NCBI RefSeq assembly: GCF_004331155.1
Contig: NZ_SJNZ01000001.1
Coordinates: 62,001-126,000 of the forward strand
Source of the DNA: Acinetobacter terrestris
Lineage (GTDB): Bacteria > Pseudomonadota > Gammaproteobacteria > Pseudomonadales > Moraxellaceae
Direction: 5' to 3'
DNA length: 64,000 bases
This document shows, piece after piece, positions 51,240 through 61,161 of this stretch. The notes under the pieces are model-generated. The model had not been told where the DNA came from and ran no database searches. It saw only the letters and a program-made list of their open reading frames with translations. The translations under genes were made by a program, and so were the position numbers. The number at the start of each line of letters is the position of its first letter. Position 1 is the first letter of the stretch.

Positions 51240-52253
51240 ATGAGCATTTCAGCAAAATTAAAGTTAGGGGTTTTGGCCGCAGTGATCTCTGCAACATCTT
51301 TTGGCGCTCTGGCAAAAGACTTTCTAAATGTCTCTTATGATCCAACCCGTGAACTTTATGAAGATGTTAATAAACAGTTCGGCAAATACTGGGAAAGCCG
51401 CACCGGTCAAAAGATCAATTTCAAGCAATCTCACGGCGGTTCGGGTAAACAAGCGCGTGCGGTGATTGATGGTTTAGATGCTGATGTCGTGACGCTTGCG
51501 CTTGCTGCTGATATTGACGTGATTGAACAAAAAACAAAACTGCTTCCTGCTGATTGGCAAAAGAAACTTCCTCAAAACTCAACCCCCTATACATCTACAA
51601 TCGTATTCTTGGTACGTAAAGGCAATCCTAAAGGTGTAAAAGACTGGGGCGACTTAGCTAAACTGAGTGTAGGCATTATCACTCCAAACCCTAAAACATC
51701 TGGCGGCGCCCGCTGGAACTATTTAGCAGCGTGGGCTTGGGCAAAACACCAGGCAGGCGGTAACGACAAAACTGCACAAGAATTCGTTCGTAAAATTTAT
51801 AAAAATACCAAAGTCCTTGATTCAGGCGCACGTGGCGCAACCACAACATTTGCTGAACGTGGTATGGGTGACGTATTACTGGCTTGGGAAAATGAAGCTC
51901 ACTTAGCGCTTCGTGAACAACCCGGCAAATTTGAAATCGTCACCCCTAGCCTGTCCATTCTGGCTGAGCCACCCGTTGCGATCGTAGAAAAAAATGCTGA
52001 GAAAAAAGGCAACAAATACTTGGCACAAGGTTATTTGAACTTCTTGTACTCGCCATTGGGTCAAGAAATTTCAGCACGTAACTTCTACCGTCCACGTAAT
52101 GCAAAAGTGTTAGCCAAATACAGCACTGTCTTCAAGCCACTTAAACTTGTGACCATTGATCAGGAATTTGGCGGTTGGGATAAAGTTCAAAAAGCCCACT
52201 TTGAAAATGGCGGTATTTTCGATCAAATCGTAAAAGCCAATAGCGCTAAATAA
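51240..52253 (+). CDS. Sulfate-binding periplasmic protein, copy 2
   Basis: This 337-residue paralogue of the preceding gene has the same signal peptide end (FGALA) and mature start ([19 protein letters not shown]). Differences cluster at residues 45-60, 95-110 and near the C-terminal third. The anion-binding segments are conserved, so both copies probably bind sulfate. One may prefer thiosulfate, as Sbp and CysP differ in E. coli. A strong GAGG lies 6-9 nt before the ATG. It could be read together with the hydrolase 30 nt downstream. Confidence 0.92.
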   Translation: MSISAKLKLGVLAAVISATSFGALAKDFLNVSYDPTRELYEDVNKQFGKYWESRTGQKINFKQSHGGSGKQARAVIDGLDADVVTLALAADIDVIEQKTKLLPADWQKKLPQNSTPYTSTIVFLVRKGNPKGVKDWGDLAKLSVGIITPNPKTSGGARWNYLAAWAWAKHQAGGNDKTAQEFVRKIYKNTKVLDSGARGATTTFAERGMGDVLLAWENEAHLALREQPGKFEIVTPSLSILAEPPVAIVEKNAEKKGNKYLAQGYLNFLYSPLGQEISARNFYRPRNAKVLAKYSTVFKPLKLVTIDQEFGGWDKVQKAHFENGGIFDQIVKANSAK

Positions 52254-52282
52254 TCGTGCTGGAAAAATAAAGGAGCATCGAC

Positions 52283-52891
52283 ATGATTCATACCGTAATT
52301 GTTCCAGGTGTAGGTGGCAGTGAACCTGCGCACTGGCAATCCTGGTTACAACGACAACTCATGTCATGCTCTCGTGTGCAACAAAAGGATTGGAATAACC
52401 CGGTACTTGAAATCTGGATCAGTGAATTTGTAAATACCGTTGCGCCCATTCAGGGAAAGATCCAGATTGTTGCGCATAGCTTTGGTTGCCTTACCACTGT
52501 TGCAGCACTAGCTCAGCACCCGGAATTAAATCAAAAAATTAAAAATTTGATTCTGGTTGCACCAGCGAATCCTGCACGTTTTGGTGAATCTGGCTTTGCA
52601 CGTGATAGCCAGCAAGATTATCAACGCTATTTTCACCAACTTAAAATTGCCGTTCCAACTACTACTTTACTGATTAGTGAAAACGATCCTTGGTTAAATT
52701 TTGAAGATGCCCAATGCTTAGCCAAAGCATGGAAACTCAACCCGATTAACCTGGGTCAGGTCGGACATATTAATGTTGCTTCCGGTTTTGGTCCGTTTCC
52801 TGAAATTTATGATTATTTGATTTCAGAAAATTTACTGCAACATATCAATTTTTCTGATGAGAGCAAGTGTTATTTTAAATTTGCAATTTGA
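52283..52891 (+). CDS. RBBP9/YdeN-type alpha/beta hydrolase
   Basis: This 202-residue small serine hydrolase has a nucleophile elbow IVAHSFGCLTT and an N-terminal VPGVGGSEPAHWQSWLQ, typical of the RBBP9/YdeN (DUF1234-like) family. The acid lies near ISENDPW and the histidine in QVGHINVASGFGPFPE. No substrate is known for this family. It sits inside the sulfate-uptake cluster between the second sbp and cysT, with AAGGAG upstream. A terminator-like hairpin follows it. Confidence 0.82.
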   Translation: MIHTVIVPGVGGSEPAHWQSWLQRQLMSCSRVQQKDWNNPVLEIWISEFVNTVAPIQGKIQIVAHSFGCLTTVAALAQHPELNQKIKNLILVAPANPARFGESGFARDSQQDYQRYFHQLKIAVPTTTLLISENDPWLNFEDAQCLAKAWKLNPINLGQVGHINVASGFGPFPEIYDYLISENLLQHINFSDESKCYFKFAI

Positions 52892-52932
52892 AGTCTGCAA
52901 ATTATGCTTGTGCCGAATTAAATTTTTATTTT

Positions 52933-52964
52933 TGCTGACTTTATTGGTCAGCATTTTCTCTTTT
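52933..52964 (+). terminator. Terminator-like hairpin before cysT
   Basis: TGCTGAC / GTCAGCA with a 7-nt loop is followed by TTTTCTCTTTT and then the cysT ribosome binding site GAGGAG. It may reduce read-through from sbp into the permease genes. Confidence 0.65.
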
Positions 52965-52975
52965 GAGGAGTAATC

Positions 52976-53809
52976 ATGTCGCAGCGATCCCGAGTGCTGC
53001 CAGGATTTGGTCTGTCTCTAGGCTTTACCCTAGCGTATTTGTCATTAATTGTTCTTATTCCACTCTCTGCGGTGTTTATTAAATCACTGGGCATTGGCTG
53101 GGACGGTTTGTGGGAAATTTTAAGTTCAGAACGTATCCTAAAATCTTTGCAGTTAAGTTTTAGTGCTGCACTCATTGCAGCCTTAGTCAATGTGGTATTT
53201 GGCTTATTACTGGCATGGTGCTTGGTTCGCTACAGCTTTCCTGGTAAACGGATTATTGATGCTTTGGTGGATTTACCCTTTGCCCTGCCAACCGCAGTTG
53301 CCGGTATTGCACTGACTTCTTTATACGCACCTACAGGTTGGATTGGTCAATACCTGGAACCAATTGGTATTAAAGTGGCTTACACCCCGATCGGGATCAC
53401 GCTTGCGCTGATTTTTATTGGTTTACCTTTCGTGGTTCGTACGGTACAACCAGTTTTAAGTGATCTGGAAACCGAACTGGAAGAAGCTGCGTCAGCACTC
53501 GGTGCCAACCGTTTTCAGGTTATTACCAAAATCATTATGCCGATTCTATTTCCAGCATTATTGACAGGTTTTGCCTTGGCATTTGCACGTGGAGTCGGTG
53601 AATACGGTTCAGTCATCTTTATTGCAGGTAACCAGCCATATGAAACTGAAATCGCGCCACTGATGATTATTTCTCGTTTAGAAGAATATGATTACGCAGG
53701 TGCAACCACGATTGCGGTGGTGATGTTGGTGCTGTCATTTGCGATTTTATTCCTGATTAACTTGCTACAAGCGTGGGCAAGCCGTCGTACAGGGAGAACT
53801 GCACCATGA
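52976..53809 (+). CDS. cysT: Sulfate ABC transporter permease CysT
   Basis: This 277-residue inner-membrane subunit (also called CysU) of the sulfate/thiosulfate importer has about six helices. The EAA loop reads [23 protein letters not shown]. It has a GAGGAG ribosome binding site 7 nt upstream. The stop overlaps the cysW ATG (ATGA), indicating coupled translation. Confidence 0.94.
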   Translation: MSQRSRVLPGFGLSLGFTLAYLSLIVLIPLSAVFIKSLGIGWDGLWEILSSERILKSLQLSFSAALIAALVNVVFGLLLAWCLVRYSFPGKRIIDALVDLPFALPTAVAGIALTSLYAPTGWIGQYLEPIGIKVAYTPIGITLALIFIGLPFVVRTVQPVLSDLETELEEAASALGANRFQVITKIIMPILFPALLTGFALAFARGVGEYGSVIFIAGNQPYETEIAPLMIISRLEEYDYAGATTIAVVMLVLSFAILFLINLLQAWASRRTGRTAP

Positions 53810-54699
53810 GTTTAATCACCAATAGCAATGCTTTAGCAGAAAAACTGCAATCTCGTGATGCAACCCGCGAACCGACCTGGGTACGTAATCTTCTGATCAC
53901 CATTGCGCTGATCTTTTTCTTGAGCTGCCTGATTCTGCCTTTAATTCTGGTCTTTGTGGAAGCCTTTAAGCAAGGCGTTGCGGTTTATTTCCAAGCCTTG
54001 ATCAATCCGGATACGCTCTCTGCTGTAAAACTGACTTTATTGACCGCTGCGATTGCCGTGCCATTAAACGTGGTGTTTGGTGTTGCTGCTGCATGGTCTG
54101 TTGCGAAATTCAACTTCCGTGGCAAATCTCTTTTAACCACCATTATTGACATTCCATTTTCTGTATCGCCGGTCATTGCAGGCATGATGCTGGTACTGAT
54201 TTTTGGTACTCAAGGCTGGATGGGCGGCTGGCTGATGGATCACGACATTAAAGTGCTCTATGCCGTGCCTGCCATTGTACTTGCCACCATCTTTATTACC
54301 GTTCCTTTTGTCGCGCGTGAATTGATTCCTTTAATGGAAGCGCAAGGCACTGAAGAAGAAGAAGCCGCGATTGTATTGGGTGCTTCAGGTTGGCAAACCT
54401 TCTATAAAGTGACCTTGCCGAATATTAAGTGGGGTCTGATTTACGGTGTTATTCTGTGTAATGCCCGTGCCATGGGTGAATTCGGTGCGGTATCGGTAGT
54501 GTCTGGACATATCCGCGGCGAAACCAATACTCTGCCTTTACATGTAGAAATTCTCTATAACGAATATACCTTTAGTGCTGCATTTGCAGTGTCCTCGCTG
54601 TTGGCCTTACTTGCTATTGTGACCCTGATTTTAAAAGCCTGGGTTGAGATTCGCCAAGAGAACCAAAACAAACGTAATGAAGATTCAACAGTTTCTTAA
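53806..54699 (+). CDS. cysW: Sulfate ABC transporter permease CysW
   Basis: This 297-residue second permease subunit has about six helices and an EAA loop [23 protein letters not shown]. The ATG at 53806 overlaps the cysT stop and has AGGGAG nine bases upstream. A longer in-frame start at 53773 was rejected because it would lie deep inside cysT. It lies 11 nt before cysA. Confidence 0.94.
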   Translation: MSLITNSNALAEKLQSRDATREPTWVRNLLITIALIFFLSCLILPLILVFVEAFKQGVAVYFQALINPDTLSAVKLTLLTAAIAVPLNVVFGVAAAWSVAKFNFRGKSLLTTIIDIPFSVSPVIAGMMLVLIFGTQGWMGGWLMDHDIKVLYAVPAIVLATIFITVPFVARELIPLMEAQGTEEEEAAIVLGASGWQTFYKVTLPNIKWGLIYGVILCNARAMGEFGAVSVVSGHIRGETNTLPLHVEILYNEYTFSAAFAVSSLLALLAIVTLILKAWVEIRQENQNKRNEDSTVS

Positions 54700-54710
54700 G
54701 GAATGACATC

Positions 54711-55772
54711 ATGAGTATTCAAGTTAAAAATATTGAAAAACACTTTGGTGCATTCCATGCACTTAATAATATTTCACTGGATTTTCCGGATGGGCAATTG
54801 GTGGCATTATTGGGCCCATCAGGCTGTGGTAAAACCACCTTGCTCCGCATTATTGCCGGCCTAGAATCGGCTGATGGCGGTCAAGTGATTCTTGAAGGCG
54901 AAGATGCAACCGATGTTCATGTTCGCGAACGTCAAGTCGGTTTCGTATTCCAGCACTATGCCTTGTTCCGTCACATGACTGTATTTGAAAACATTGCTTT
55001 TGGTTTACGTGTTCGTCCGCGCTCGACCCGCCCTTCTGAAGCAGAAATCAAAAAACGTGTCACCCGTTTACTTGATTTGGTTCAACTCGGTTTCTTGGCG
55101 GATCGTTTCCCGGCTCAGTTATCAGGCGGTCAGCGTCAACGTATTGCCTTGGCTCGTGCACTTGCCGTTGAGCCTCGCGTACTGTTACTGGACGAACCGT
55201 TTGGTGCACTCGATGCCAAAGTACGTAAAGAACTGCGTCGCTGGTTACGTACCTTACATGATGAATTGCATATCACTTCTATTTTTGTAACCCACGATCA
55301 GGAAGAAGCCTTAGAAGTAGCGGATCAAATTATCGTGATGAACAAAGGTAATGTAGAACAAATTGGCTCGCCGCGTGAAGTGTATGAAAAACCGGCAACG
55401 CCGTTTGTTTTCGACTTCCTGGGTCAGGCCAACCGTTTCGAAGGTCAAAATCAGCAAGGCATCATCCATCTTGGAGAAGACCGCATTCAATTGCCACAAG
55501 TGAAAGATGCGCCACAAGGTGAAATCATTGCATTTGCGCGTCCAAACGAACTCAGCATTCATGCTGCTCCGCAAGAAAATGCCATTCAGGCCACTTTCTT
55601 ACGTGAGATCTGGATTGCCGGTAAAGTGCTTGCAGAGCTTCAGGATCGCCAAGGTAATTTAATTGAAATTTCGCTGAATTCTGAAGAAGCGAAATTACAT
55701 CAATTCAAACCGAATCAAACTGTGTGGTTAAGCCCAACCGCATTGCATTTATTTGCCAATGACGTCGCTTAA
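54711..55772 (+). CDS. cysA: Sulfate/thiosulfate ABC transporter ATPase CysA
   Basis: This 353-residue ATPase drives the CysTW permease. Walker A GPSGCGKT is at 35-42, the signature is [15 protein letters not shown], and Walker B is [14 protein letters not shown]-terminal regulatory domain (about 240-353) follows, as in CysA and MalK. It has AAGGAATG close upstream and belongs to the cysTWA operon. Confidence 0.95.
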   Translation: MSIQVKNIEKHFGAFHALNNISLDFPDGQLVALLGPSGCGKTTLLRIIAGLESADGGQVILEGEDATDVHVRERQVGFVFQHYALFRHMTVFENIAFGLRVRPRSTRPSEAEIKKRVTRLLDLVQLGFLADRFPAQLSGGQRQRIALARALAVEPRVLLLDEPFGALDAKVRKELRRWLRTLHDELHITSIFVTHDQEEALEVADQIIVMNKGNVEQIGSPREVYEKPATPFVFDFLGQANRFEGQNQQGIIHLGEDRIQLPQVKDAPQGEIIAFARPNELSIHAAPQENAIQATFLREIWIAGKVLAELQDRQGNLIEISLNSEEAKLHQFKPNQTVWLSPTALHLFANDVA

Positions 55773-55781
55773 GAACAAATA

Positions 55782-55807
55782 GATGGGGCCAAAAAAGCCC
55801 CATCCCC
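55782..55807 (+). terminator. Terminator-like hairpin between cysA and cysB
   Basis: GATGGGGC / GCCCCATC with a short A-rich loop is followed by CCCTTTT, 10 nt after the cysA stop. It may limit read-through into cysB. Confidence 0.7.
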
Positions 55808-55826
55808 TTTTAAGGTATACAGAATC

Positions 55827-56750
55827 ATGAATTTTCAACAATTAAGAATTATTCGAGAAACCGTTAGACAAAACTTTAATTTAACTGAAGCTTCAGCAGC
55901 ACTTTACACATCCCAATCGGGTGTGAGTAAACACATTAAAGATCTAGAAGATGAACTGGGTGTACAACTGTTTATCCGTAAAGGGAAACGTTTATTGGGT
56001 TTAACTGAGCCGGGTCAATCTTTGCTGGGTATTGTTGAACGCATGCTGGTCGATGCAGACAACATTAAACGTCTGGCAGATGACTTTAACCGCGTCGATG
56101 AAGGCACGCTCACGATTGCAACCACCCATACTCAAGCGCGTTATGTATTGCCGCCGATTGTAAATCAATTTAAAAAAGAATTTCCAAAAGTACATCTGAT
56201 TTTGCAACAGGCAAGTCCGGTTGAAATTACTGAAATGCTACTTCAAGGTGAAGCCGATATCGGTATTGCAACCGAGTCTTTAACCACTGAAGACAACCTT
56301 GCGAGTGTGCCTTTTTATACTTGGCAACACAGTATTATTACGCCACAAAATCATCCACTGGCCAGCAAAACTGATATTAGTTTAGAAGATTTGTCGCAAT
56401 ATCCGCTGATTACTTATCACGGCGGCTTCACCGGTCGTTCAAAAATTGACAAAGCTTTTGAAGAGGCAGGAATTGATGTCGATATCGTGATGTCAGCGCT
56501 TGATGCTGATGTCATCAAGACCTATGTTGAACTGAATATGGGCGTCGGTATTGTCAATAATGTCGCTTATGACGCAGAACGTGACTACCGTCTAAAACAG
56601 ATTCCAACCGATATTTTTGGCGTGAACACCACCTGGATTGCGGTACGTAAAGGCCATTTATTACGTGGCTACGGTTATGAGTTTGTTTCACTCTGCTCAC
56701 CAGAAGCGGATATCAAGGCATTAAAAAGAGTCGCCTACCCCGAAGATTAA
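55827..56750 (+). CDS. cysB: LysR-family regulator CysB
   Basis: This 307-residue activator of sulfur assimilation senses O- or N-acetylserine in related species. The N-terminal winged helix runs from MNFQQLRIIRETVRQNFNLT through SQSGVSKHIKDLEDELG (recognition helix at about 30-50). A periplasmic-binding-like ligand domain follows, with TTHTQARYVLPP. It lies directly after cysTWA, so the transporter operon probably includes or neighbours its own activator. Confidence 0.93.
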   Translation: MNFQQLRIIRETVRQNFNLTEASAALYTSQSGVSKHIKDLEDELGVQLFIRKGKRLLGLTEPGQSLLGIVERMLVDADNIKRLADDFNRVDEGTLTIATTHTQARYVLPPIVNQFKKEFPKVHLILQQASPVEITEMLLQGEADIGIATESLTTEDNLASVPFYTWQHSIITPQNHPLASKTDISLEDLSQYPLITYHGGFTGRSKIDKAFEEAGIDVDIVMSALDADVIKTYVELNMGVGIVNNVAYDAERDYRLKQIPTDIFGVNTTWIAVRKGHLLRGYGYEFVSLCSPEADIKALKRVAYPED

Positions 56751-56772
56751 AAATCACATAAATATTTAAATC

Positions 56773-56800
56773 AGGGATATCAGAATATCCCTTTTTTTTA
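56773..56800 (+). terminator. Rho-independent terminator after cysB
   Basis: AGGGATAT / ATATCCCT with a CAGA loop and seven T residues, about 22 nt past the cysB stop. Confidence 0.88.
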
Positions 56801-57021
56801 ATTTTAATTAACTGATCTTATTATTTTACTTATCAGTAATATAAGATATTTTACCTGTTCAAGAATTAAAGTATAAATAATCTTAAAATTAGGCTTGCCC
56901 ATTCTAAATAAAACAGCATAAAGTACTCACGCTGAATAAAAAAAATTCAATTACATGCTGTGTCATCAGGTTTTACACACAAAATATATAAGCGAAGTGA
57001 TTATTTAATTTGGGGTTATTT

Positions 57022-58218
57022 ATGAAAGCTAAGGCATTTGGCATAAGTGTGTGCATTTTTTTGCCTACCCAAGTATTTTCCGCAGCACTTGAAACTTCAA
57101 ACCAGAGCATTGCTATATTTTTACAACCAAAGAATTACGCTGAATTTTCAACTGTATTTGTTGATGCCAATATCTCGGGAAATACTTACCGGCCTGAAGC
57201 CAATAATCCATCGACCTATACAGAAAGCTCTACCCAAGATTTTGTTAATCCCTTTTATCTGTCCAACGCGGCCTTAAAATTACAACTCGATCCCCATTGG
57301 TCCGCAGGCCTAATTTATGAGCAGCCTTTTGCTACAGATATCGGTTATACACTCAATCCCGTTGCCAGCAGTCCGGATGATTTAGTCAACGCTATACGTT
57401 TTAAATTGAATACAGACAATCTCACAGCTCTTGTTGGCTACCAGCCAAACCAGTCTTGGAACATCTATACAGGCTTAAGTTATCAAAGCTTAAAAACACA
57501 TTTGAAAATTTCAGGTCAATCCATGGGTTTACTGGTCGATTACACCGGGGATCTAAAGAAAGATTCCGCGAGTGGTTGGCTTACAGGTGTCAGCTATCAA
57601 CGGCCTGAATATGCCCTTCAAAGCTCACTGACTTACCGCTCTAAAATCCGACATACGCAACACTTTCAGGAACAAATCAGCACAGTTCCCGCCATCCCTT
57701 TACTCAATTTAGCATCCAGCCAGAATACGACCATAGAAACTCCTCAATCTGTTAACCTTGAGTTTCAAACAGGCATAACAGCCAATCATTTAATCTATGG
57801 TTCATTGCGTTGGGTTAATTGGCAAAATTTTAAAATTACTTCACCCTTGATCAGTTCAGATAGTGATACGCCGGTCGCTTTAGTGGATTATCAGACAGAT
57901 CAGTGGAGTACGACTTTAGGCCTGGCCCATGTATTTAATGACAAATTCACCTCTACGTTAGATATAGGACTCGATTCGGGTAGTGGTAATCCAGCTTCTA
58001 CCTTAAGCCCTTCAGATGGTTTTTATAGTATTGGTGCAGGTGGTTTTTATAATATTGACACTCATTTATTTATTGCCGGTGGCATAAAATACTTAAAATT
58101 TAATAAAGCAAAAATTCAGCAAGATCAAAATGGTTCAGGCAGTTTATTTGGGCCTTTATCCTCAGTTAACAATAATGATGCTTTCGTTTACGGGATGAAA
58201 GTAGGTTATCGCTTTTAA
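57022..58218 (+). CDS. OmpP1/FadL/TodX-family outer membrane transporter
   Basis: This 398-residue outer membrane barrel is likely to pass long-chain fatty acids or other hydrophobic compounds. A signal peptide ends near FSAA (residue 21). The family pattern NPFYLSNAALKLQLDPHWSAGLIYEQPF and repeated beta-strand segments follow, and the C-terminus ends KVGYRF. A GGGG lies 8-10 nt before the ATG at 57022; a TTG at 57010 is less likely. It has its own terminator and no fatty-acid genes nearby. Confidence 0.85.
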   Translation: MKAKAFGISVCIFLPTQVFSAALETSNQSIAIFLQPKNYAEFSTVFVDANISGNTYRPEANNPSTYTESSTQDFVNPFYLSNAALKLQLDPHWSAGLIYEQPFATDIGYTLNPVASSPDDLVNAIRFKLNTDNLTALVGYQPNQSWNIYTGLSYQSLKTHLKISGQSMGLLVDYTGDLKKDSASGWLTGVSYQRPEYALQSSLTYRSKIRHTQHFQEQISTVPAIPLLNLASSQNTTIETPQSVNLEFQTGITANHLIYGSLRWVNWQNFKITSPLISSDSDTPVALVDYQTDQWSTTLGLAHVFNDKFTSTLDIGLDSGSGNPASTLSPSDGFYSIGAGGFYNIDTHLFIAGGIKYLKFNKAKIQQDQNGSGSLFGPLSSVNNNDAFVYGMKVGYRF

Positions 58219-58262
58219 ATAAGTGCTTAATTTGCAAAATCTAATATTTCATCCTCTAAAAC

Positions 58263-58291
58263 AAAAAAACGAGCCGAGGCTCGTTTTTTAA
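58263..58291. terminator. Bidirectional terminator between the FadL-type gene and carO
   Basis: AAAACGAGCC / GGCTCGTTTT with a 2-nt GA spacer and T runs on both strands. Convergent genes. Confidence 0.88.
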
Positions 58292-58308
58292 AGAATGATA
58301 ACTTTCAA

Positions 58309-59061
58309 TTACCAGTGATAGCTTACACCTACTTTAGCTACTGGTAACCAAGCGAATTTATCATCATTTGCTATTTCTTCCGCTTCTTTATCTACTGCGT
58401 CTTGAGCTGATACAGTATTACCTGATACTGGAACTAAATTATTTTGTGTTAAGTTAACATCTGGGTTGCCTGTATAGTAAGCACCGACTTCACCAAACAC
58501 GCCCCAGTTCTTATTGATTTTTGGTGCAAAGCCCAATCCTACGTAAGGAGCAATGTCATTTTCGTAAGACATTTGACCACGTACATTTCCTTCTTGACCA
58601 GTAACACCTAATTGATAGTTATTTCCATCAATGCTTAAGGTTTCACCGTTGCCAATACGTTTTTGTAAATCATATTGATTGTCAAGATAACCTACACCTG
58701 CAGCCATATATAAGCCTTGTGCCCAACGGTTTTCACTAGCACCCCAAGGACGAATCTCTGCATTTAAATAAGCTAGTTTATTATCCATGTCTAGATCATA
58801 TTTAGTACCATTCACAGACACATCATCAGTCCATGAAATTTCACCCCCATTATAACCCAGAGCTAAACCTACATATGGGTTTGCAGTCCAAAGCAATGCA
58901 CCACCATAACCCGTTGTACCTACTTCAGCACGAACGCCTGTCGGAAGAAGTTGATTGCGATCAAATGCATAACCATCCTGTACTACTGCGTCGTCAGCCA
59001 TCGCTGTTCCAGCAATAGCAGTCAGTACAGCTGCTGCTAAAATCGTACTTAAAGTTTTCAT
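58309..59061 (-). CDS. carO: CarO outer membrane channel
   Basis: This 250-residue beta-barrel closely matches my memory of Acinetobacter CarO. A signal peptide ends at AMA, and the mature start DDAVVQDGYAFDRNQLLP is followed by GYGGALLWTANPYVGLALGYNGG and EIRPWGASENRWAQGLYMA. The C-terminus WLPVAKVGVSYHW ends in an aromatic residue. CarO is linked to ornithine uptake and, when lost, to carbapenem resistance. The frame is intact. The ATG at 59061 has GAGGAGAG 5 nt upstream. Confidence 0.9.
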   Translation of the reverse strand: MKTLSTILAAAVLTAIAGTAMADDAVVQDGYAFDRNQLLPTGVRAEVGTTGYGGALLWTANPYVGLALGYNGGEISWTDDVSVNGTKYDLDMDNKLAYLNAEIRPWGASENRWAQGLYMAAGVGYLDNQYDLQKRIGNGETLSIDGNNYQLGVTGQEGNVRGQMSYENDIAPYVGLGFAPKINKNWGVFGEVGAYYTGNPDVNLTQNNLVPVSGNTVSAQDAVDKEAEEIANDDKFAWLPVAKVGVSYHW

Positions 59062-59469
59062 CGTGTCTCTCCTCAAAAGGGGTTATTTCATCATTAATGT
59101 TTTTTTCGTGTTTAAACTATAAAATATAAAGAGCGGAGGTTTTATTCGAAATTTGCGTGGTTTTTGTTAAATTTTGATACAAATACTCTTTATCGTTGAT
59201 AAATAGTAATTATTTTATAGGAATTTTTATATTATTTGCCTAAACAGATCTATCTAACTTAATAAGATATTGCCTTATTCACTGTATTGTTTGCGTTGTG
59301 TTAACGCACTAATGCTTTACAAAAGTCTTGAATAGATTGCTCACATTTTGTTTAGCAGCATCATTCCTATCTCTTTAATAATTAATTCCGATCTAAAGTC
59401 ACTTTTTCATCTATTTTTGTCTCAATATAGTGTAAAATCTTGGAAAATTTTTTTTGGAAATGGAAGATC
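59062..59469. other. Divergent intergenic region between carO and dapD
   Basis: This 408-nt, very AT-rich spacer should hold both promoters. TAAAAT about 30-40 nt before the dapD ATG could be its -10. No ORF or repeat was seen. Confidence 0.45.
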
Positions 59470-60291
59470 ATGTCTCAGCTTTCAACAATCATTGAACAGG
59501 CTTTTGAAGACCGTGCAAATTTCACAGCGGCTGATTGCCCTGCTGAAGTTCGCAGTGCTGTAGAAGAAGCTATTGCTGGCTTAGATAACGGCTCACTTCG
59601 TGTAGCTGAAAAAATTGATGGTGAGTGGATTGTTCACCAATGGCTTAAAAAAGCAGTTTTGTTATCTTTTAAATTAAATGACAATAAGCCTATTGAGTCA
59701 TGTGACCTTCGTTTCTATGACAAAGTAGATACTAAATTTAAAGGTTGGACTGAAGAACAGTTTAAAGCTGCTGGCGTACGTGTTGTACCGCCTGCTGTGG
59801 CTCGTAAAGGTTCTTTCCAGGCTAAAAATGTTGTATTGATGCCGTCTTATGTGAACATTGGTGCATATGTTGACGAAGGCACAATGGTTGACACTTGGGC
59901 AACTGTGGGTTCATGTGCGCAAATTGGTAAAAACGTACACTTGTCTGGCGGTGTAGGTATTGGTGGTGTTCTTGAACCATTACAAGCAAACCCAACCATT
60001 ATTGAAGACAACTGCTTCATCGGTGCACGTTCTGAAATCGTTGAAGGCGTGATCGTTGAAGAAGGTTCTGTGATTTCAATGGGCGTATTCATTGGCCAAT
60101 CGACTAAAATCTTTGACCGTGCAACTGGCGAAATCCATTACGGCCGTGTACCTGCAGGTTCAGTCGTTGTTTCTGGTAGCCTTCCATCTAAAGATGGTAC
60201 TTGCAACCTGTATGCGGCAATTATCGTGAAAAAAGTTGATGCGAAAACTCGTGCTAAAACCAGCTTGAACGATTTATTACGCGAAGACTAA
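59470..60291 (+). CDS. dapD: Tetrahydrodipicolinate N-succinyltransferase
   Basis: This 273-residue hexapeptide-repeat enzyme succinylates tetrahydrodipicolinate in lysine and diaminopimelate synthesis. The left-handed beta-helix shows [32 protein letters not shown] and [22 protein letters not shown]. coli DapD has 274 residues. The ATG at 59470 has GGAAG 5-9 nt upstream. The longer frame from 59440 adds 10 residues without support. Confidence 0.96.
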   Translation: MSQLSTIIEQAFEDRANFTAADCPAEVRSAVEEAIAGLDNGSLRVAEKIDGEWIVHQWLKKAVLLSFKLNDNKPIESCDLRFYDKVDTKFKGWTEEQFKAAGVRVVPPAVARKGSFQAKNVVLMPSYVNIGAYVDEGTMVDTWATVGSCAQIGKNVHLSGGVGIGGVLEPLQANPTIIEDNCFIGARSEIVEGVIVEEGSVISMGVFIGQSTKIFDRATGEIHYGRVPAGSVVVSGSLPSKDGTCNLYAAIIVKKVDAKTRAKTSLNDLLRED

Positions 60292-60330
60292 TATGTCTTA
60301 AGTCTGTTGCGGAACTTTAATCGTTCCTCG

Positions 60331-60366
60331 TCTCTACGGTCAGACATGATCGTAGAGATTTTTGTT
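60331..60366 (+). terminator. Rho-independent terminator after dapD
   Basis: TCTCTACG / CGTAGAGA with a 12-nt loop followed by TTTTTG, about 40 nt past the dapD stop. Confidence 0.75.
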
Positions 60367-60405
60367 TTTGTACTCTCATGTTTTTTGGTGTGGTAATTTT
60401 TTGTT

Positions 60406-61116
60406 ATGAATACTCTTCGATCTTCCGCTATTCCTGTTTCTGATCCGTCTGCGGGTTTACGCATCACGGAGATTTTCTATTCATTACAAGGTGAAGCCAA
60501 TGCTGCAGGTTTACCGACGGTTTTTATCCGTTTAACCGGTTGTCCTTTACGCTGTACCTATTGTGATACCACCTATTCTTTTGAAGGTGGTGAACGCCAA
60601 TCACTAGACGACATTATTAAAACAACACTCGATTTTAAAACACCCTATATTTGCGTGACAGGTGGTGAGCCGCTTGCTCAGCCCAATGCACTGCCTTTGA
60701 TGCAACGTTTAACCGATCTTGGCTGTGAAGTATCGCTAGAGACCAGTGGTGCTTTAGATGTGTCTAAAGTAGACCCTCGCGTTTCTAAAGTTTTAGATTT
60801 AAAAACCCCAACTTCTGGTGAATCTGCACGAAATTTGCTTAGTAATCTTGATCATTTAACTTTGTATGACCAAATCAAGTTTGTGATTTGTAATCGTGAA
60901 GACTATGAATGGTCGAAACAACAAGTTGAACAGTACCAACTTACCGACAAAGTCAGCACCGTGTGGTTCTCTCCTGCATTTGCAGTTGAAAAAGGTGTAG
61001 TTCGCTTGCCTCAACTTGCGCGTGATTTAGCACAATGGATTTTAGAAGACCATCTCCCTGTTCGTTTCCAGTTACAATTGCATAAATTGCTCTGGAACGA
61101 CGAAACTGGTCGTTAA
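60406..61116 (+). CDS. queE: 7-carboxy-7-deazaguanine synthase
   Basis: This 236-residue radical SAM enzyme makes the deazapurine ring of queuosine precursors. The CxxxCxxC cluster ligands are C46, C50 and C53 (GCPLRCTYCDTTYSF). TGGEPLAQPNALPL follows as the SAM-binding region. It is paired with queC 45 nt downstream; queD is not in this window. Confidence 0.94.
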   Translation: MNTLRSSAIPVSDPSAGLRITEIFYSLQGEANAAGLPTVFIRLTGCPLRCTYCDTTYSFEGGERQSLDDIIKTTLDFKTPYICVTGGEPLAQPNALPLMQRLTDLGCEVSLETSGALDVSKVDPRVSKVLDLKTPTSGESARNLLSNLDHLTLYDQIKFVICNREDYEWSKQQVEQYQLTDKVSTVWFSPAFAVEKGVVRLPQLARDLAQWILEDHLPVRFQLQLHKLLWNDETGR

Positions 61117-61161
61117 TTTATTTCTGTTTTTGAATACCTATATTTGTTTGGAGATTTGAAT

